Source: Streptomyces sp. P3
Lineage (GTDB): Bacteria; Actinomycetota; Actinomycetes; Streptomycetales; Streptomycetaceae
DNA: 64,000 nucleotides
Direction of reading: 5' to 3'
NCBI GenBank assembly: GCA_016893485.2
Contig: JAFEKX020000001.1
Coordinates: 3,596,001-3,660,000 of the forward strand
The notes beneath the pieces are model-generated. The model was not told where the DNA came from and searched no databases. It was given only the letters and a program-made list of their open reading frames with translations. Shown here piece after piece: positions 1-8,215 of this stretch (position 1 is its first letter; each line of letters opens with the position of its first letter). The position numbers and the translations under genes are program-made.

Positions 1-257
1 AACGCCCGGTTCGCCCGCCCCCTCCCGGTCGAGCGGGCCACGGAGCTGCTCGGCGGCGCGCCCGGTGTCGCCCTCACCGACATCCCGACCCCCTCCAGGC
101 CGCGGGCCAGGACCCGTCCTTCGTCGGCCGTATCCGCGCCGACGAGACGGTCGAGCACGGGCTCGCGCTGTTCATCTCCAACGACAACCTCCGCAAGGGC
201 GCCGCGCTGAACGCGGTACAGATCGCGGAACTGGTGGCAGCCGAACTCAAGAGCTGA
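1..257 (+). CDS. asd: Aspartate-semialdehyde dehydrogenase, C-terminal part (cut by window edge)
   Basis: Only the last ~86 codons are present. The enzyme reduces aspartyl-4-phosphate to aspartate semialdehyde in lysine, threonine and methionine synthesis in the cytoplasm. The tail reads like the family C-terminus: GLALFISNDNLRKGAALNAV then QIAELVAAELKS and TGA at 255-257. A frame change near 101-106 is resolved if a run of five C's should be six (ACC CCC CTC CAG). The annotation rests on the conserved end alone; the catalytic Cys and NADP site lie outside the window. Confidence 0.8.
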   Translation, partial: RPVRPPPPGRAGHGAARRRARCRPHRHPDPLQAAGQDPSFVGRIRADETVEHGLALFISNDNLRKGAALNAVQIAELVAAELKS

Positions 258-555
258 CCGGGAGGCTCCTCGCCCCCGCCGCCCCTACCCGTCCCATCCC
301 CAGGGGCTCCGCCCCTTCGGCCCCACCGGGGCTCCGCCCCGAACCCCGTTCCGGGGGCCGGCCCCCGAACCCCGCTCCTCAAACGCCGGAGGGGCTGGGG
401 TCGGGCCGCGCCCTCGGGCTCTGGACTCACCCCGGACGGGCTGAGACCGTGCCGGCCGGAACCTTCAAGCCCCGGCCCGCACCCCTCAGCCCGTCCGGCG
501 TTCGAGGACGAGGCCCCTTCAGGGCCGATGGGGGCTGGGGCGGAGCCCCAGGACG
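258..555. other. Intergenic region rich in short GC palindromes
   Basis: No gene is supported here; open frames on both strands are composition shadows. The region holds several copies of the GGGGCTCCGCCCC palindrome (about 301-345) and related self-complementary stretches around 346-365. These are typical of convergent intergenic regions in Streptomyces and may terminate both asd and the DUF1203 gene. Confidence 0.5.
375..512. repeat. Inverted pair of a Streptomyces-type intergenic element
   Basis: The ~23-base segment at 375-397 (core AAACGCCGGAGGGG) is nearly the reverse complement of 488-512 (core CCCGTCCGGCGTTCGAGGA), about 90 bases apart. This CCGGCGTTTGAGGA-like core is, to my knowledge, common between genes in many Streptomyces genomes. 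Function unknown; folded in RNA it would make a long hairpin over the convergent gene ends. Confidence 0.55.
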
Positions 556-1026
556 TCATGGTCTGCGGACCTCGTAGAAGAAGCAGCCGTACTCCACCGC
601 CCGGACGTGGACGAGAGCCACGGACGGGTCGGTGAAGGCTCGGGTGAAGGCGGTGTCGTCGAGGGTGTCGACCAGTTCACCGCCCAGGATGTGCCCCTCG
701 GCCGAGTACCGGCGGAGCGTCCGGTGGGACCCCGCGAACGGATACCCGCAACCCGCCGGAGGCCCCCGCATTCCTCCGCGTGGATGAACACCGGCCCCTG
801 CTCGTCGTAGGCCCCGGGCTCACCCCCGTCTCCGCGGCCCAGCGCCGCAGCGGGGCGTAGGAGACCAGCGCGATGCGCTCGCCGGGCGCGCTGCGGCGCA
901 GGCAGCAGCGGAGGGGGCGCCGCCCTCCTCGTCGAGGGCGGGAACCATTCCGCGCCCCGCGTCGTCAGCAGAGCGCAGTTCCTTCAGGGCCGTGGGGTCG
1001 ATGGGTCGTGGCGTGTACGTCGTCAT
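556..1026 (-). CDS. DUF1203 family protein
   Basis: About 157 residues, starting ATG at 1026 with MTTYTPRPIDP and ending GCFFYEVRRP at 556. The pattern LDEEGGAPLRCCLRRSAPGE, RIALVSYAPLRRWAAETG and FIHAEEC, then VALVHVRAVEYGCFFYEV, is the DUF1203 signature. Biochemical role unknown. Two apparent frameshifts (near 915 and 745) break the frame; joined, the product has normal family length. It is divergent from pepN with a 112-base gap. Confidence 0.75.
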
Positions 1027-1138
1027 GAACCCAGGCTCGCGCTCGTCCGCCCCGCTCACCGGCGGGATACGGACATCGCGCTTCCGTCGGCTCCCGTGGA
1101 AGGATGGCGCAACCCACACATAACGAGGAGATGACCGC

Positions 1139-3709
1139 GTGCCTGGCACAAACCTGACTCGCGAAGAGGCGCAGCAGCGGGCAACGCTGCTCACCGTTGA
1201 CTCGTACGAGATCGATCTCGACCTCTCCGGCGCGCAGGAGGGCGGGACCTACAGGTCCGCGACGACGGTGCGCTTCGACGTGACGGAGGGCGGCTCCGAG
1301 TCCTTCATCGACCTGGTCGCCCCGACGGTCCACGAGGTGACGCTGAACGGCGACCCGCTCGACCCCGAGGAGGTCTTCAAGGACTCCCGGATCGCCCTCC
1401 CCGGGTTGCTGGAGGGGCCCAACATCCTGCGCGTCGTCGCGGACTGCTCCTACACCAACACCGGTGAGGGACTGCACCGGTTCGTCGACCCGGTCGACCA
1501 ACAGGCGTACCTCTACACCCAGTTCGAGGTCCCGGACGCGCGCCGCGTGTTCGCCTCCTTCGAGCAGCCCGACCTCAAGGCGACCTTCCAGTTCACGGTG
1601 AAGGCGCCGAACGGCTGGACCGTCATCTCCAACTCCCCGACGCCCGAACCCCGGGACGACACCTGGGTGTTCGAGCCGACGCCGCGCATCTCGACGTACA
1701 TCACCGCGCTGATCGTCGGGCCGTACCACAGCGTGCACAGCGTGTACGAGAAGGACGGGCAGAGCGTGCCGCTGGGCATCTACTGCCGGCCCTCGCTCGC
1801 CGAGTACCTCGACTCGGACGCCATCTTCGAGGTCACGCGGCAGGGATTCGCCTGGTTCCAGGAGAAGTTCGACTACGCGTACCCCTTCAAGAAGTACGAC
1901 CAGCTGTTCGTCCCGGAGTTCAACGCGGGCGCGATGGAGAACGCGGGCGCGGTGACGATCCGCGACCAGTACGTGTTCCGGTCCAAGGTGACCGACGCCG
2001 CGTACGAGCTGCGCGCGGAGACCATCCTGCACGAGCTGGCCCACATGTGGTTCGGCGACCTCGTGACCATGGAGTGGTGGAACGACCTGTGGCTGAACGA
2101 GTCGTTCGCCACGTACACCTCCATCGCCTGCCAGGCCTACGCGCCCGACTCGCGCTGGCCGCACTCGTGGACGACGTTCGCCAACTCGATGAAGACGTGG
2201 GCGTACCGGCAGGACCAACTGCCGTCCACGCACCCGATCATGGCCGAGATCGGCGACCTGGACGACGTCCTCGTCAACTTCGACGGCATCACGTACGCCA
2301 AGGGCGCGAGCGTCCTGAAGCAGCTCGTGGCGTACGTCGGCATGGACGAGTTCTTCGCGGGCGTGCAGGCGTACTTCAAGCGGCACGCGTACGGCAACAC
2401 ACGCCTGTCCGACCTGCTGGGCGCGCTGGAGGAGACCTCGGGGCGCGACCTGAAGACCTGGTCGAAGGCGTGGCTGCAGACCGCCGGGATCAACATCCTG
2501 CGCCCGGAGATCGAAACGGACGCGGAGGGTGTCATCACCGCCTTCGCGATCCGCCAGCAGGCCCCGGCGCTGCCCGCCGGCGCCAAGGGCGAGCCGACGC
2601 TCCGCCCGCACCGCATCGCGGTCGGCCTGTACGGACTCGACGCGGACACCGGCAAGTTGGTGCGTGACGAGCGCGTGGAGCTGGACGTCGACGGTGAACT
2701 CACCGCCGTACCCCAGCTGGTGGGCAAGCAGCGTCCGGACGTGGTGCTGCTCAACGACGACGACCTGTCGTACGCGAAGGTCCGTCTCGACGAGCAGTCC
2801 CTGGCGTTCGTCACCGAGCACCTCGGCGACTTCGAGTCCTCGCTCCCCCGCGCTGTGCTGGGCCTCGGCCTGGGACATGACGCGGGACGCCGAACTCGCC
2901 ACCCGTGACTACCTGTCGCTCGTCCTGTCGGGCATCGGCAAGGAGTCCGACATCGGTGTCGTGCAGTCGCTGCACCGGCAGGTGAAGCTGGCGATCGAGC
3001 TGTACGCGGACCCGGCCGCCCGCGAGACCCTGCTCACCCGCTGGACGGACGCCACGCTGGCGCACCTCCGGTCCGCCGAGCCGGGCAGCGACCACCAGCT
3101 GGCGTGGGCCCGCGCGTTCGCGGCGACGGCCCGTACGCCGGAGCAACTCGACCTGCTGGACGGCCTGTTGGAGGGCACCCAGACGATCGAGGGCTGGCCG
3201 TCGACACCGACCTGCGCTGGACGTTCGTCGAACGCCTCGCGTCCGTGGGCCGGTTCGACGAGTCGGAGATCGCCGGCGAGTACGAGCGGGACAAGACGGC
3301 CGCCGGTGAGCGTCACGCGGCGACCGCCCGTGCCGCCCGCCCGACGGCGGAGGCGAAGGCGGAGGCCTGGGCGCAGGTCGTCGAGTCCGACAAGCTGCCC
3401 AACGCCCTTCAGGAAGCGGTGATCTCGGGCTTCGTGCAGACGGACCAGCGTGAACTGCTGGCGCCGTACACCGAGAAGTACTTCGCCGCCGTCAAGGAGG
3501 CGTGGGACACCCGGTCGCACGAGATCGCCCAGCAGATCGCGGTCGGTCTCTACCCGTCGATCCAGGTCTCCCAGGACACCCTGGACCGCACGGACGCCTG
3601 GCTGACGACGGCCGAGCCCAACGCGGCCCTGCGCCGGCTGGTCTCGGAGTCCCGCTCGGGCGTCGAGCGCGCCCTGAAGGCCCAGGCCGCGGACGCGACG
3701 GCGTCGTAG
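1139..3709 (+). CDS. pepN: Aminopeptidase N (M1 zinc metallopeptidase)
   Basis: Removes N-terminal residues from peptides in the cytoplasm. About 857 residues once frames are joined, the usual length of actinobacterial PepN. It starts GTG at 1139, eight bases after GAGGAG (1125-1130). Visible motifs are GAMEN (residues ~264-268, substrate N-terminus recognition), zinc site HELAH (298-302) and the third ligand in NESFA about 19 residues on. The C-terminal ERAP-like helical domain follows. Two apparent frameshifts: near 2853 (fits loss of a GC dinucleotide) and near 3194 (GGCCTGGCC read with one C missing). It converges on the SDR gene across a strong hairpin at 3734-3762. Confidence 0.93.
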
Positions 3710-3733
3710 TCGGTCCTTCCCACGGCCACGAGG

Positions 3734-3762
3734 GGGGCGCCCGGCATCGTGCCGGGCGCCCC
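3734..3762. terminator. Bidirectional hairpin terminator between pepN and the SDR gene
   Basis: A 13-bp perfect stem (GGGGCGCCCGGCA at 3734-3746, complement at 3750-3762) with a three-base loop. There is no T run, as usual for Streptomyces. It lies in the 67-base gap between converging genes and could serve both. Confidence 0.8.
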
Positions 3763-3776
3763 TTCGCGTGTGCCGC

Positions 3777-4535
3777 TCAGCCCGGGAACATCCCGCCGGT
3801 GACGTTGACGAACGTGCCGGTGATGCTCGCCGCGTGGTCCGAGGCGAGGAACACGGCGGTCGCGGTGATCTCCGCGAGGGTGGGGTTGCGGCGGGTCATC
3901 CGCAGCGTCGACAGCTGGTCGAGGATGCCCTGGATCGCGGCCTCGTTGAGGTCGGGGTTGACCTTGCCGAGCTTCTCGACGGTCAGGGTCTCGGGGATGC
4001 CGGCGGCCCACAGTCCTACGGCGCGCACCCCGCGCGGGCCCAGTTCCATCGCCAGGTTGCGCACCAGGCTGTCGGTCGCCGCGTCGGCGGGACCGGTGCC
4101 GCCCATCATCGGACTGCCGTGCGCGGAACCGCTGTTGAGGGTCAGGACGACACCGGAACCGCGCTCGGCCATCCGGCGGGCGGCGGCGCGGGCGGTGATG
4201 AAGTTGGCGCGGGTGCCGTTGATCACCGGCGCGAGGAAGGCGTCGAGGGGCATCTCGGTGATCGGGAGCCCCTGCACATCGCCGCGTGAGACGAGGTTGA
4301 AGGACACGTCGATGTCGCCGACGCGGGCGAGGTGCTCGGTGACGGCGTCCTCGTCGAGGGCGTCGACGACGGCCACCTCGGCGTCCTTGATGTCGGCGGC
4401 CACGGCCTCCAGCGTCTCCCGGGTGCGTCCCACGAGGTGGACGCGGGCTCCCTCGGCGGCGAAGGCCCGGGCGACCGCGCTGCCGATCGAGCCTCCGGCG
4501 CCGTAGACGACCGCGGTCCTGTCGGTGAGCAGCAT
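3777..4535 (-). CDS. Short-chain dehydrogenase/reductase-like protein lacking the YxxxK pair
   Basis: About 252 residues. I chose ATG 4535 because AAGGAG precedes it; a longer frame begins at 4601 without support. The Rossmann motif GAGGSIGSAV, the NSGSA serine segment and a normal C-terminal half (LVRNLAMELGPRGVRAV) place it in the SDR fold. Where classical SDRs have Tyr-x-x-x-Lys, alignment on the LVRNLAMELG helix gives Thr-Gly-Pro-Ala-Asp, so both catalytic residues are replaced. The frame is intact, so this is not an indel effect. It probably binds NAD(P) and substrate, but classical hydride transfer is doubtful. The ECF sigma gene ends 88 bases upstream on the same strand and may share its transcript. 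Confidence 0.8.
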   Translation of the reverse strand: MLLTDRTAVVYGAGGSIGSAVARAFAAEGARVHLVGRTRETLEAVAADIKDAEVAVVDALDEDAVTEHLARVGDIDVSFNLVSRGDVQGLPITEMPLDAFLAPVINGTRANFITARAAARRMAERGSGVVLTLNSGSAHGSPMMGGTGPADAATDSLVRNLAMELGPRGVRAVGLWAAGIPETLTVEKLGKVNPDLNEAAIQGILDQLSTLRMTRRNPTLAEITATAVFLASDHAASITGTFVNVTGGMFPG

Positions 4536-4623
4536 GGTGGTTCTCCTTGCGGGTCGTGGGTCGTTCGAGTCGGCCATACAGACGCACGCGCGCCCCACCA
4601 CTCATCGGTCGCCCCTTTGCCGG

Positions 4624-5618
4624 TCACAGCCGCAGGGGCAGTCCGAAGGCCGGGAACAGGTGCGGTTCGAAGGAGGTGATCTCCACGATCCGGTCGTCGG
4701 CGTCGAAGCGGAGCACGTCGAGGACCTGGGCGCGGTAGACCGTCGTACCGGGGCGGCGGACGTAACCCCGGCCGCCAGCTGCCCGTTGGCGCGGGCCGGG
4801 AGGTGGCGCCAATGGCCGAGGAACAGGGGCGAGTTGGCATCGAGGCTCATGCTCAGGAACTCCACGAGCGCGTCGCGGCCGGTGAACCAGAACGGGTTCG
4901 GCGGCATGGTGAGCGTGACGTCCTCGCTGAGCAGGGTGGCGACCTCGGTCAGGTCGAGGCGCTCGGCAGCGGCCATGTACCGCTTGACCAGGGCGCGTTG
5001 GCGGTCGGTGGGCTCGGTGGCCGTCCAGTCCGCGCGGCGGCCGGGAAGCCGGTCGCGCAGGGTGGGGCGGGCGCGTTGCAGCGCGCTGTTGACCGAGGCC
5101 ACGGTCATGTCGAGCGCCTCGCCGGTCTCCACGGCGGTCAGCCCGAGCACGTCCCGCAGCACCAGCACCGCGCGCTGGCGCGGCGGGAGATGCTGGACGG
5201 CGGCCAGGAAGACCAGTTCGAGGGTCTCCCGGGAGACCGCGGCGGCCTCCGGCTGCTCCTCGGCGGAGGGCAACTCGTCGTCGGGGTACGGCTGGAGCCA
5301 GGTGATGCGGGCGGGCGGCTCGCCGCCGCCGTGGTTCATGCCGGGCAGCGGTTCGTAGCGCTGGGGGCGGCGGGCCGTGCGGCGCTGGAAGTCCAGGCAG
5401 GCGTTGGTGGCGATGCGGTACAGCCAGGTCCGGGCGCCGGCCCGGCCCTCGAAGGTGTCCCGGGCCCGCCAGGCCCGCAGGAACGTCTCCTGCACCAGGT
5501 CCTCGGCGTCGTCGTACGACCCGGTCATGCGGTAGCAGTGGACCTGGATCTCCCGCCGGTGGGACTCGACGAGGGCCGCGAAGTCGCCCTCGTCGACGGG
5601 GACATGGAGTTCCGTCAC
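4624..5618 (-). CDS. ECF sigma factor with C-terminal SnoaL-like domain
   Basis: About 331 residues. Region 2 is near residues 15-85 (VHCYRMTGSYDDAEDLVQET then FLRAW, TWLYRIATNACLD). Region 4 is near 140-195 (LPPRQRAVLVLRDVLGLTAV then ETGEALDMTVASVNSALQRA). After it comes an NTF2/SnoaL-like domain (RYMAAAERLDLTEVATLLSE then DVTLTMPP, later FWFTGRDALVEFL) ending HLFPAFGLPLRL. Sigma factors with such an extension usually have no separate anti-sigma and are controlled by the tail. The WLQPYPD linker is reminiscent of the SigG/SigX5 type. Starts GTG 5618, overlapping the upstream zinc-ribbon stop as GTGA. One apparent frameshift near 4765. Confidence 0.85.
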
Positions 5619-5935
5619 GGGTTCCTGGGTGACGGATACCGGGGTCTGTTCCTGGGCCGACTCCCGGGGGTGCGTGCCACCCGTCTCAACCGGGCGACGG
5701 ACGAGGACAGTTCCGTCACGCCGGAGTAGAGGACGGAGGGCGGCTGCGGGACCAGCTGCTCCACCTGCCGCCCGATCTCCTTGATCAGCCCGTCGACTCC
5801 GACCCCGCCACCGCCCTGCCGCTCCCGGTAGGCCTTCTGCCGGCAGGCGGCGGAACAGTACACGGAACGCCGGCCGGTACGGCCCGCGCGTGCGGTGAGC
5901 GGCTTGCCACAGCTGGGGCAGGAGTCTTCGGCCAC
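5615..5935 (-). CDS. Small zinc-ribbon protein coupled to the ECF sigma gene
   Basis: About 106 residues from GTG 5935. The N-terminus holds a treble-clef-like site: CPSCGKPL then YCSAACRQKAYRER (C-x2-C and C-x3-C). A short acidic/hydrophobic middle (IKEIGRQVEQLVPQP) and an Arg/Pro-rich tail follow. The stop overlaps the sigma start by four bases, so the two are probably translationally coupled. No recognised function; a DNA- or sigma-binding accessory is an inference from position. The upstream EamA frame runs into it, so the exact start is uncertain. Confidence 0.6.
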   Translation of the reverse strand: MAEDSCPSCGKPLTARAGRTGRRSVYCSAACRQKAYRERQGGGGVGVDGLIKEIGRQVEQLVPQPPSVLYSGVTELSSSVARLRRVARTPGSRPRNRPRYPSPRNP

Positions 5936-5975
5936 GAGCGCCTCCGGCGTTGCGTCACGGTGTTCCCGCGTGACG

Positions 5976-6858
5976 CTACCTCCCGAACCGGAACAGGGGA
6001 CGTACGCGGAGCGATCTGCCCGAACACCGTGGCCCCGAACGCCAGCGTCATCCCCGCCAGCTGCACCGGTGTGAGCGCCTGCCCGAGCGCGGCCCAGCCG
6101 ACGACGGCCGCGGTCAGCGGGGAGAGCGGGCCGAGGAGGGTGACCTGGGTGGCGGAGAGCCGGCCGATGCCGCGGAACCAGAGCCAGTACGCGATCGCCG
6201 TGTTGGCCAGCGCGAGATACAGGTAGCCGCCGATCGCCCGGCCGTCCAGCGCGGGTGGCGCCCCCTCGACCAGGAAGGCGACCGGCGCGATCAGCAGCCC
6301 GCCCGCGGTGAGCTGCCAGCCGGTGAGGGCGAGCGGGCCGACGCCGTCGGGGCGGCCCCAGCGCTTGGTGAGCACGGTGCCGGTGGACATCGACGCGGTG
6401 GACGCGAGGGCCGCGAGCACCCCGACCGGGTCGAGCGCCCCGGCCGCCTTCAGTACGACGAGACTGACGCCGAAGGCCGCGACGGTGCCGGTGAGCACGC
6501 TCCGGGCCGTGGGCCGCTGCCCCAGCAGCAGTGCGGAGAGGCCGACCACGAAGAGCGGGCCTATCGAGCCGACGACCGCGGCCATGCCGCCGGGGAGCCG
6601 GTACGCGGACAGGAACAGCAGCGGGAAGAAGGCGCCGATGTTCAGCGCGCCGAGCACCGCCGACTTCCACCACCAGGCGCCGCGCGGCAGCACCCGGGCG
6701 AGCGCGAGCAGCACGAGCCCGGCGGGCAGGGCGCGCATCAGGCCGGTGAACAGGGGGCGGTCGGGCGGGAGGAACTGGGTGGTGACGGCGTAGGTGGTGC
6801 CCCAGGAGATGGGGGCGAGGGCGGTGAGGGCCGCCGTCAGGACCGGGCGACTGGCCAT
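5976..6858 (-). CDS. EamA/DMT-family membrane exporter
   Basis: About ten transmembrane helices in two EamA repeats (first ~residues 5-135, WGTTYAVTTQFLPPDRPLF to SALLLGQRPTAR; second from ~150, ending GQALTPVQLAGMTLAFGATV). This fold exports metabolites or drugs; the substrate cannot be read. Starts ATG 6858 (MASRPVLTAA). The frame as given stays open to 5785, through the zinc-ribbon gene, which suggests an indel near the 3' end; the nearest stop in another frame is at 5976, used here as a provisional end. Divergent from marR, the usual arrangement for a MarR-controlled exporter. Confidence 0.8.
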
Positions 6859-6885
6859 GGGAGGCACCTTCCGGAGTAGGTCGAC

Positions 6886-6975
6886 ACTGATTAGCTTACC
6901 GCTAAGCAACTTACCGTCAAGCCAGTAACCCGTGATCAACTGACCCTCGATCCACTCACTGGTGATCCACTTTCT
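6886..6975. repeat. Six degenerate 15-bp direct repeats between exporter and marR
   Basis: Ninety bases divide into six consecutive 15-mers (6886-6900, 6901-6915, 6916-6930, 6931-6945, 6946-6960, 6961-6975). Each follows roughly N-N-(T/C)-(G/A)-A-T/G-C-A/C-(A/C)-(A/G)-C/G-T-N-A-C-C; units four to six share GATC(A/C)AC. The stretch is markedly more AT-rich than its surroundings. It covers the exporter promoter and abuts the marR promoter, so an array of MarR operators is the simplest reading. Confidence 0.6.
6893..6920 (-). promoter_or_regulatory. Probable promoter of the EamA exporter gene
   Basis: On the minus strand TTGACG (6920-6915) and TAAGCT (6898-6893) are 16 bases apart, about 35 bases before the start codon. 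Both elements lie inside the 15-bp repeat array, so a repressor on the repeats would cover this promoter. Confidence 0.5.
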
Positions 6976-7004
6976 TGCGACCGACCTGCTGACCGGCGGA
7001 TACT
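6975..7004 (+). promoter_or_regulatory. Probable promoter of marR, leaderless
   Basis: TTGCGA (6975-6980) and GATACT (6999-7004) are 18 bases apart. The -10 ends only six bases before the ATG at 7011, so transcription would start at or next to the start codon. No Shine-Dalgarno is present, which agrees with a leaderless mRNA. Confidence 0.5.
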
Positions 7005-7010
7005 CACCCC

Positions 7011-7505
7011 ATGAACGACAAGGACCCCGTCGACGCGATCGTCGAGCAGTGGGCGGCGGTGCGGCCCGACCTCGACACCGCCGCGATGGAGGTCTTCGGG
7101 CGGATCTTCCGGCTCGCCCGGGCCATGGGCGACCGCATGGAGAAGGCGTACGTCCCGCACGGCATCTCACGCGGCGAGTTCGACGTCCTCGCGACCCTGC
7201 GCCGGGCCGACGAGCCGTACACGCTCTCGCCGCGCGAACTCTCCGCGACCCTGATGCTCACCACCGGCGGCATGACGGGCCGCCTCGACAAACTGGAACG
7301 GGCCGGCCTGCTCCGCCGCTCCCCCGACCCGCACGACCGCCGGGGTCTCCAAGTCACCCTGACGGAGAAGGGGTTGGCGCTGATAGACGCGGCGGTCGGC
7401 TCCGGGCTCGCGACACAGACGGCGGCCCTGTCCGGCCTGGACGGCGAGGAGGCCGAGCAACTGGCCGGCCTGCTCAGGAAGTTGCTGTCCTCGACCGAGC
7501 GGTAG
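7011..7505 (+). CDS. MarR-family transcriptional regulator
   Basis: 164 residues, intact. The winged helix-turn-helix is central: ISRGEFDVLATLRRADEPYT, LSPRELSATLMLTTGGMTGR, then LDKLERAGLLRRSPDPHDRR, the wing with its DxR motif. Flanking helices form the dimer interface. MarR proteins are usually repressors relieved by small phenolic or drug-like ligands. Divergent from the EamA exporter across the 15-bp repeat array, which argues that it controls that exporter and itself. Confidence 0.9.
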   Translation: MNDKDPVDAIVEQWAAVRPDLDTAAMEVFGRIFRLARAMGDRMEKAYVPHGISRGEFDVLATLRRADEPYTLSPRELSATLMLTTGGMTGRLDKLERAGLLRRSPDPHDRRGLQVTLTEKGLALIDAAVGSGLATQTAALSGLDGEEAEQLAGLLRKLLSSTER

Positions 7506-7800
7506 CGAACTCCCTGGCGCTCCCGGTCGTTCAGCCGGCGTGCACGACGAGCGACGGCCGTCCCGCACGATCTGCGGCTGCCGGACCTGGGCGCGGTCAC
7601 GAACGCGCGCGGCGCCGAGCGGACGCAGGGCAGCTTCCGCGACCAGGTGCTGCCGGTCGCCCGGCGCGTGGCCCCGACCCGGAACAGGCCCCGGCCCGCG
7701 AGAAGGTCGTGGCCCGGCTCGGCCCCGACCTGCGGCGCTGTCCGACGGCACCGGTCCCGTGAGCGGGCGGAGCGGAGCACCTGCCGGGACGCGCCGCAGG
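7506..7800. other. Region without a confident gene after marR
   Basis: About 300 bases with coding-like composition but no start plus product I recognise. In one forward frame HDLRLPDLGAVTNARG, GSFRDQVLPVARRVAPT and AREKVVARLGPDLRR can be read with one or more shifts. It may be a gene fragment or remnant. No function is proposed. Confidence 0.35.
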
Positions 7801-7808
7801 ACATGCCA

Positions 7809-7848
7809 AAGGCGTCCGCCTCACCGTGCTGGGTGAGGCGGACGCCTT
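7809..7848. terminator. Strong hairpin terminator
   Basis: A 17-bp perfect stem (7809-7825 with 7832-7848; arm AAGGCGTCCGCCTCACC) and a six-base loop. It lies 16 bases downstream of the stop of the minus-strand membrane protein at 7864 and may also stop transcription from the marR side. Confidence 0.85.
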
Positions 7849-7863
7849 CCGGAGTATGTGAGG

Positions 7864-8150
7864 TCAGGCCTTCGCGTCGACAGCCGTGCCCGTACCGGAC
7901 GTCGTGCCGGACTTGACCTTCGGCGCGCGGTCCTTGGACTTGTCCAGCGCCATGACGAGGCCCGCGATGATCGCGAACAGGGCCAGCGGGATCAGGACAT
8001 AGAGCCCCAGCGTCTCGGCGACGCTCAGGCCCTTGCCCGGGTCGTCACCGTCGTCGCGGGTGAGCGCGAGCGCGGGGACGTCATGAGCAGCATCATCAGC
8101 GTCGTACCGGCAGCCAGGGCGCCGGCGCGCAGGGCGTTCTTCTTGTCCAC
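7864..8150 (-). CDS. Small membrane protein with signal peptide
   Basis: About 95 residues from GTG 8150 (VDKKNALRAGALAAGTTLMM). An N-terminal hydrophobic signal ending near SPALA is followed by a short acidic loop with TRDDGDDPGKG, a second membrane helix (TLGLYVLIPLALFAIIAGLV) and a basic cytoplasmic tail (DKSKDRAPKVKSG). This is a common layout of small conserved actinobacterial membrane proteins of unknown role. One apparent frameshift near 8085 joins the two halves. Confidence 0.65.
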
Positions 8151-8215
8151 ACCGCAAACGTAGCGAACGCCCGAACGGGCCGCGCGCCCGGGGTGCCGTA
8201 CGGGGCACGAGCCCC

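Noticed and set aside
965..2902. 645-residue minus-strand open frame antisense to pepN
   Set aside because: Product is Arg/Val/Leu/Gly/Asp-rich with no domain; the plus strand encodes a complete M1 peptidase. Shadow frame of high-GC DNA.
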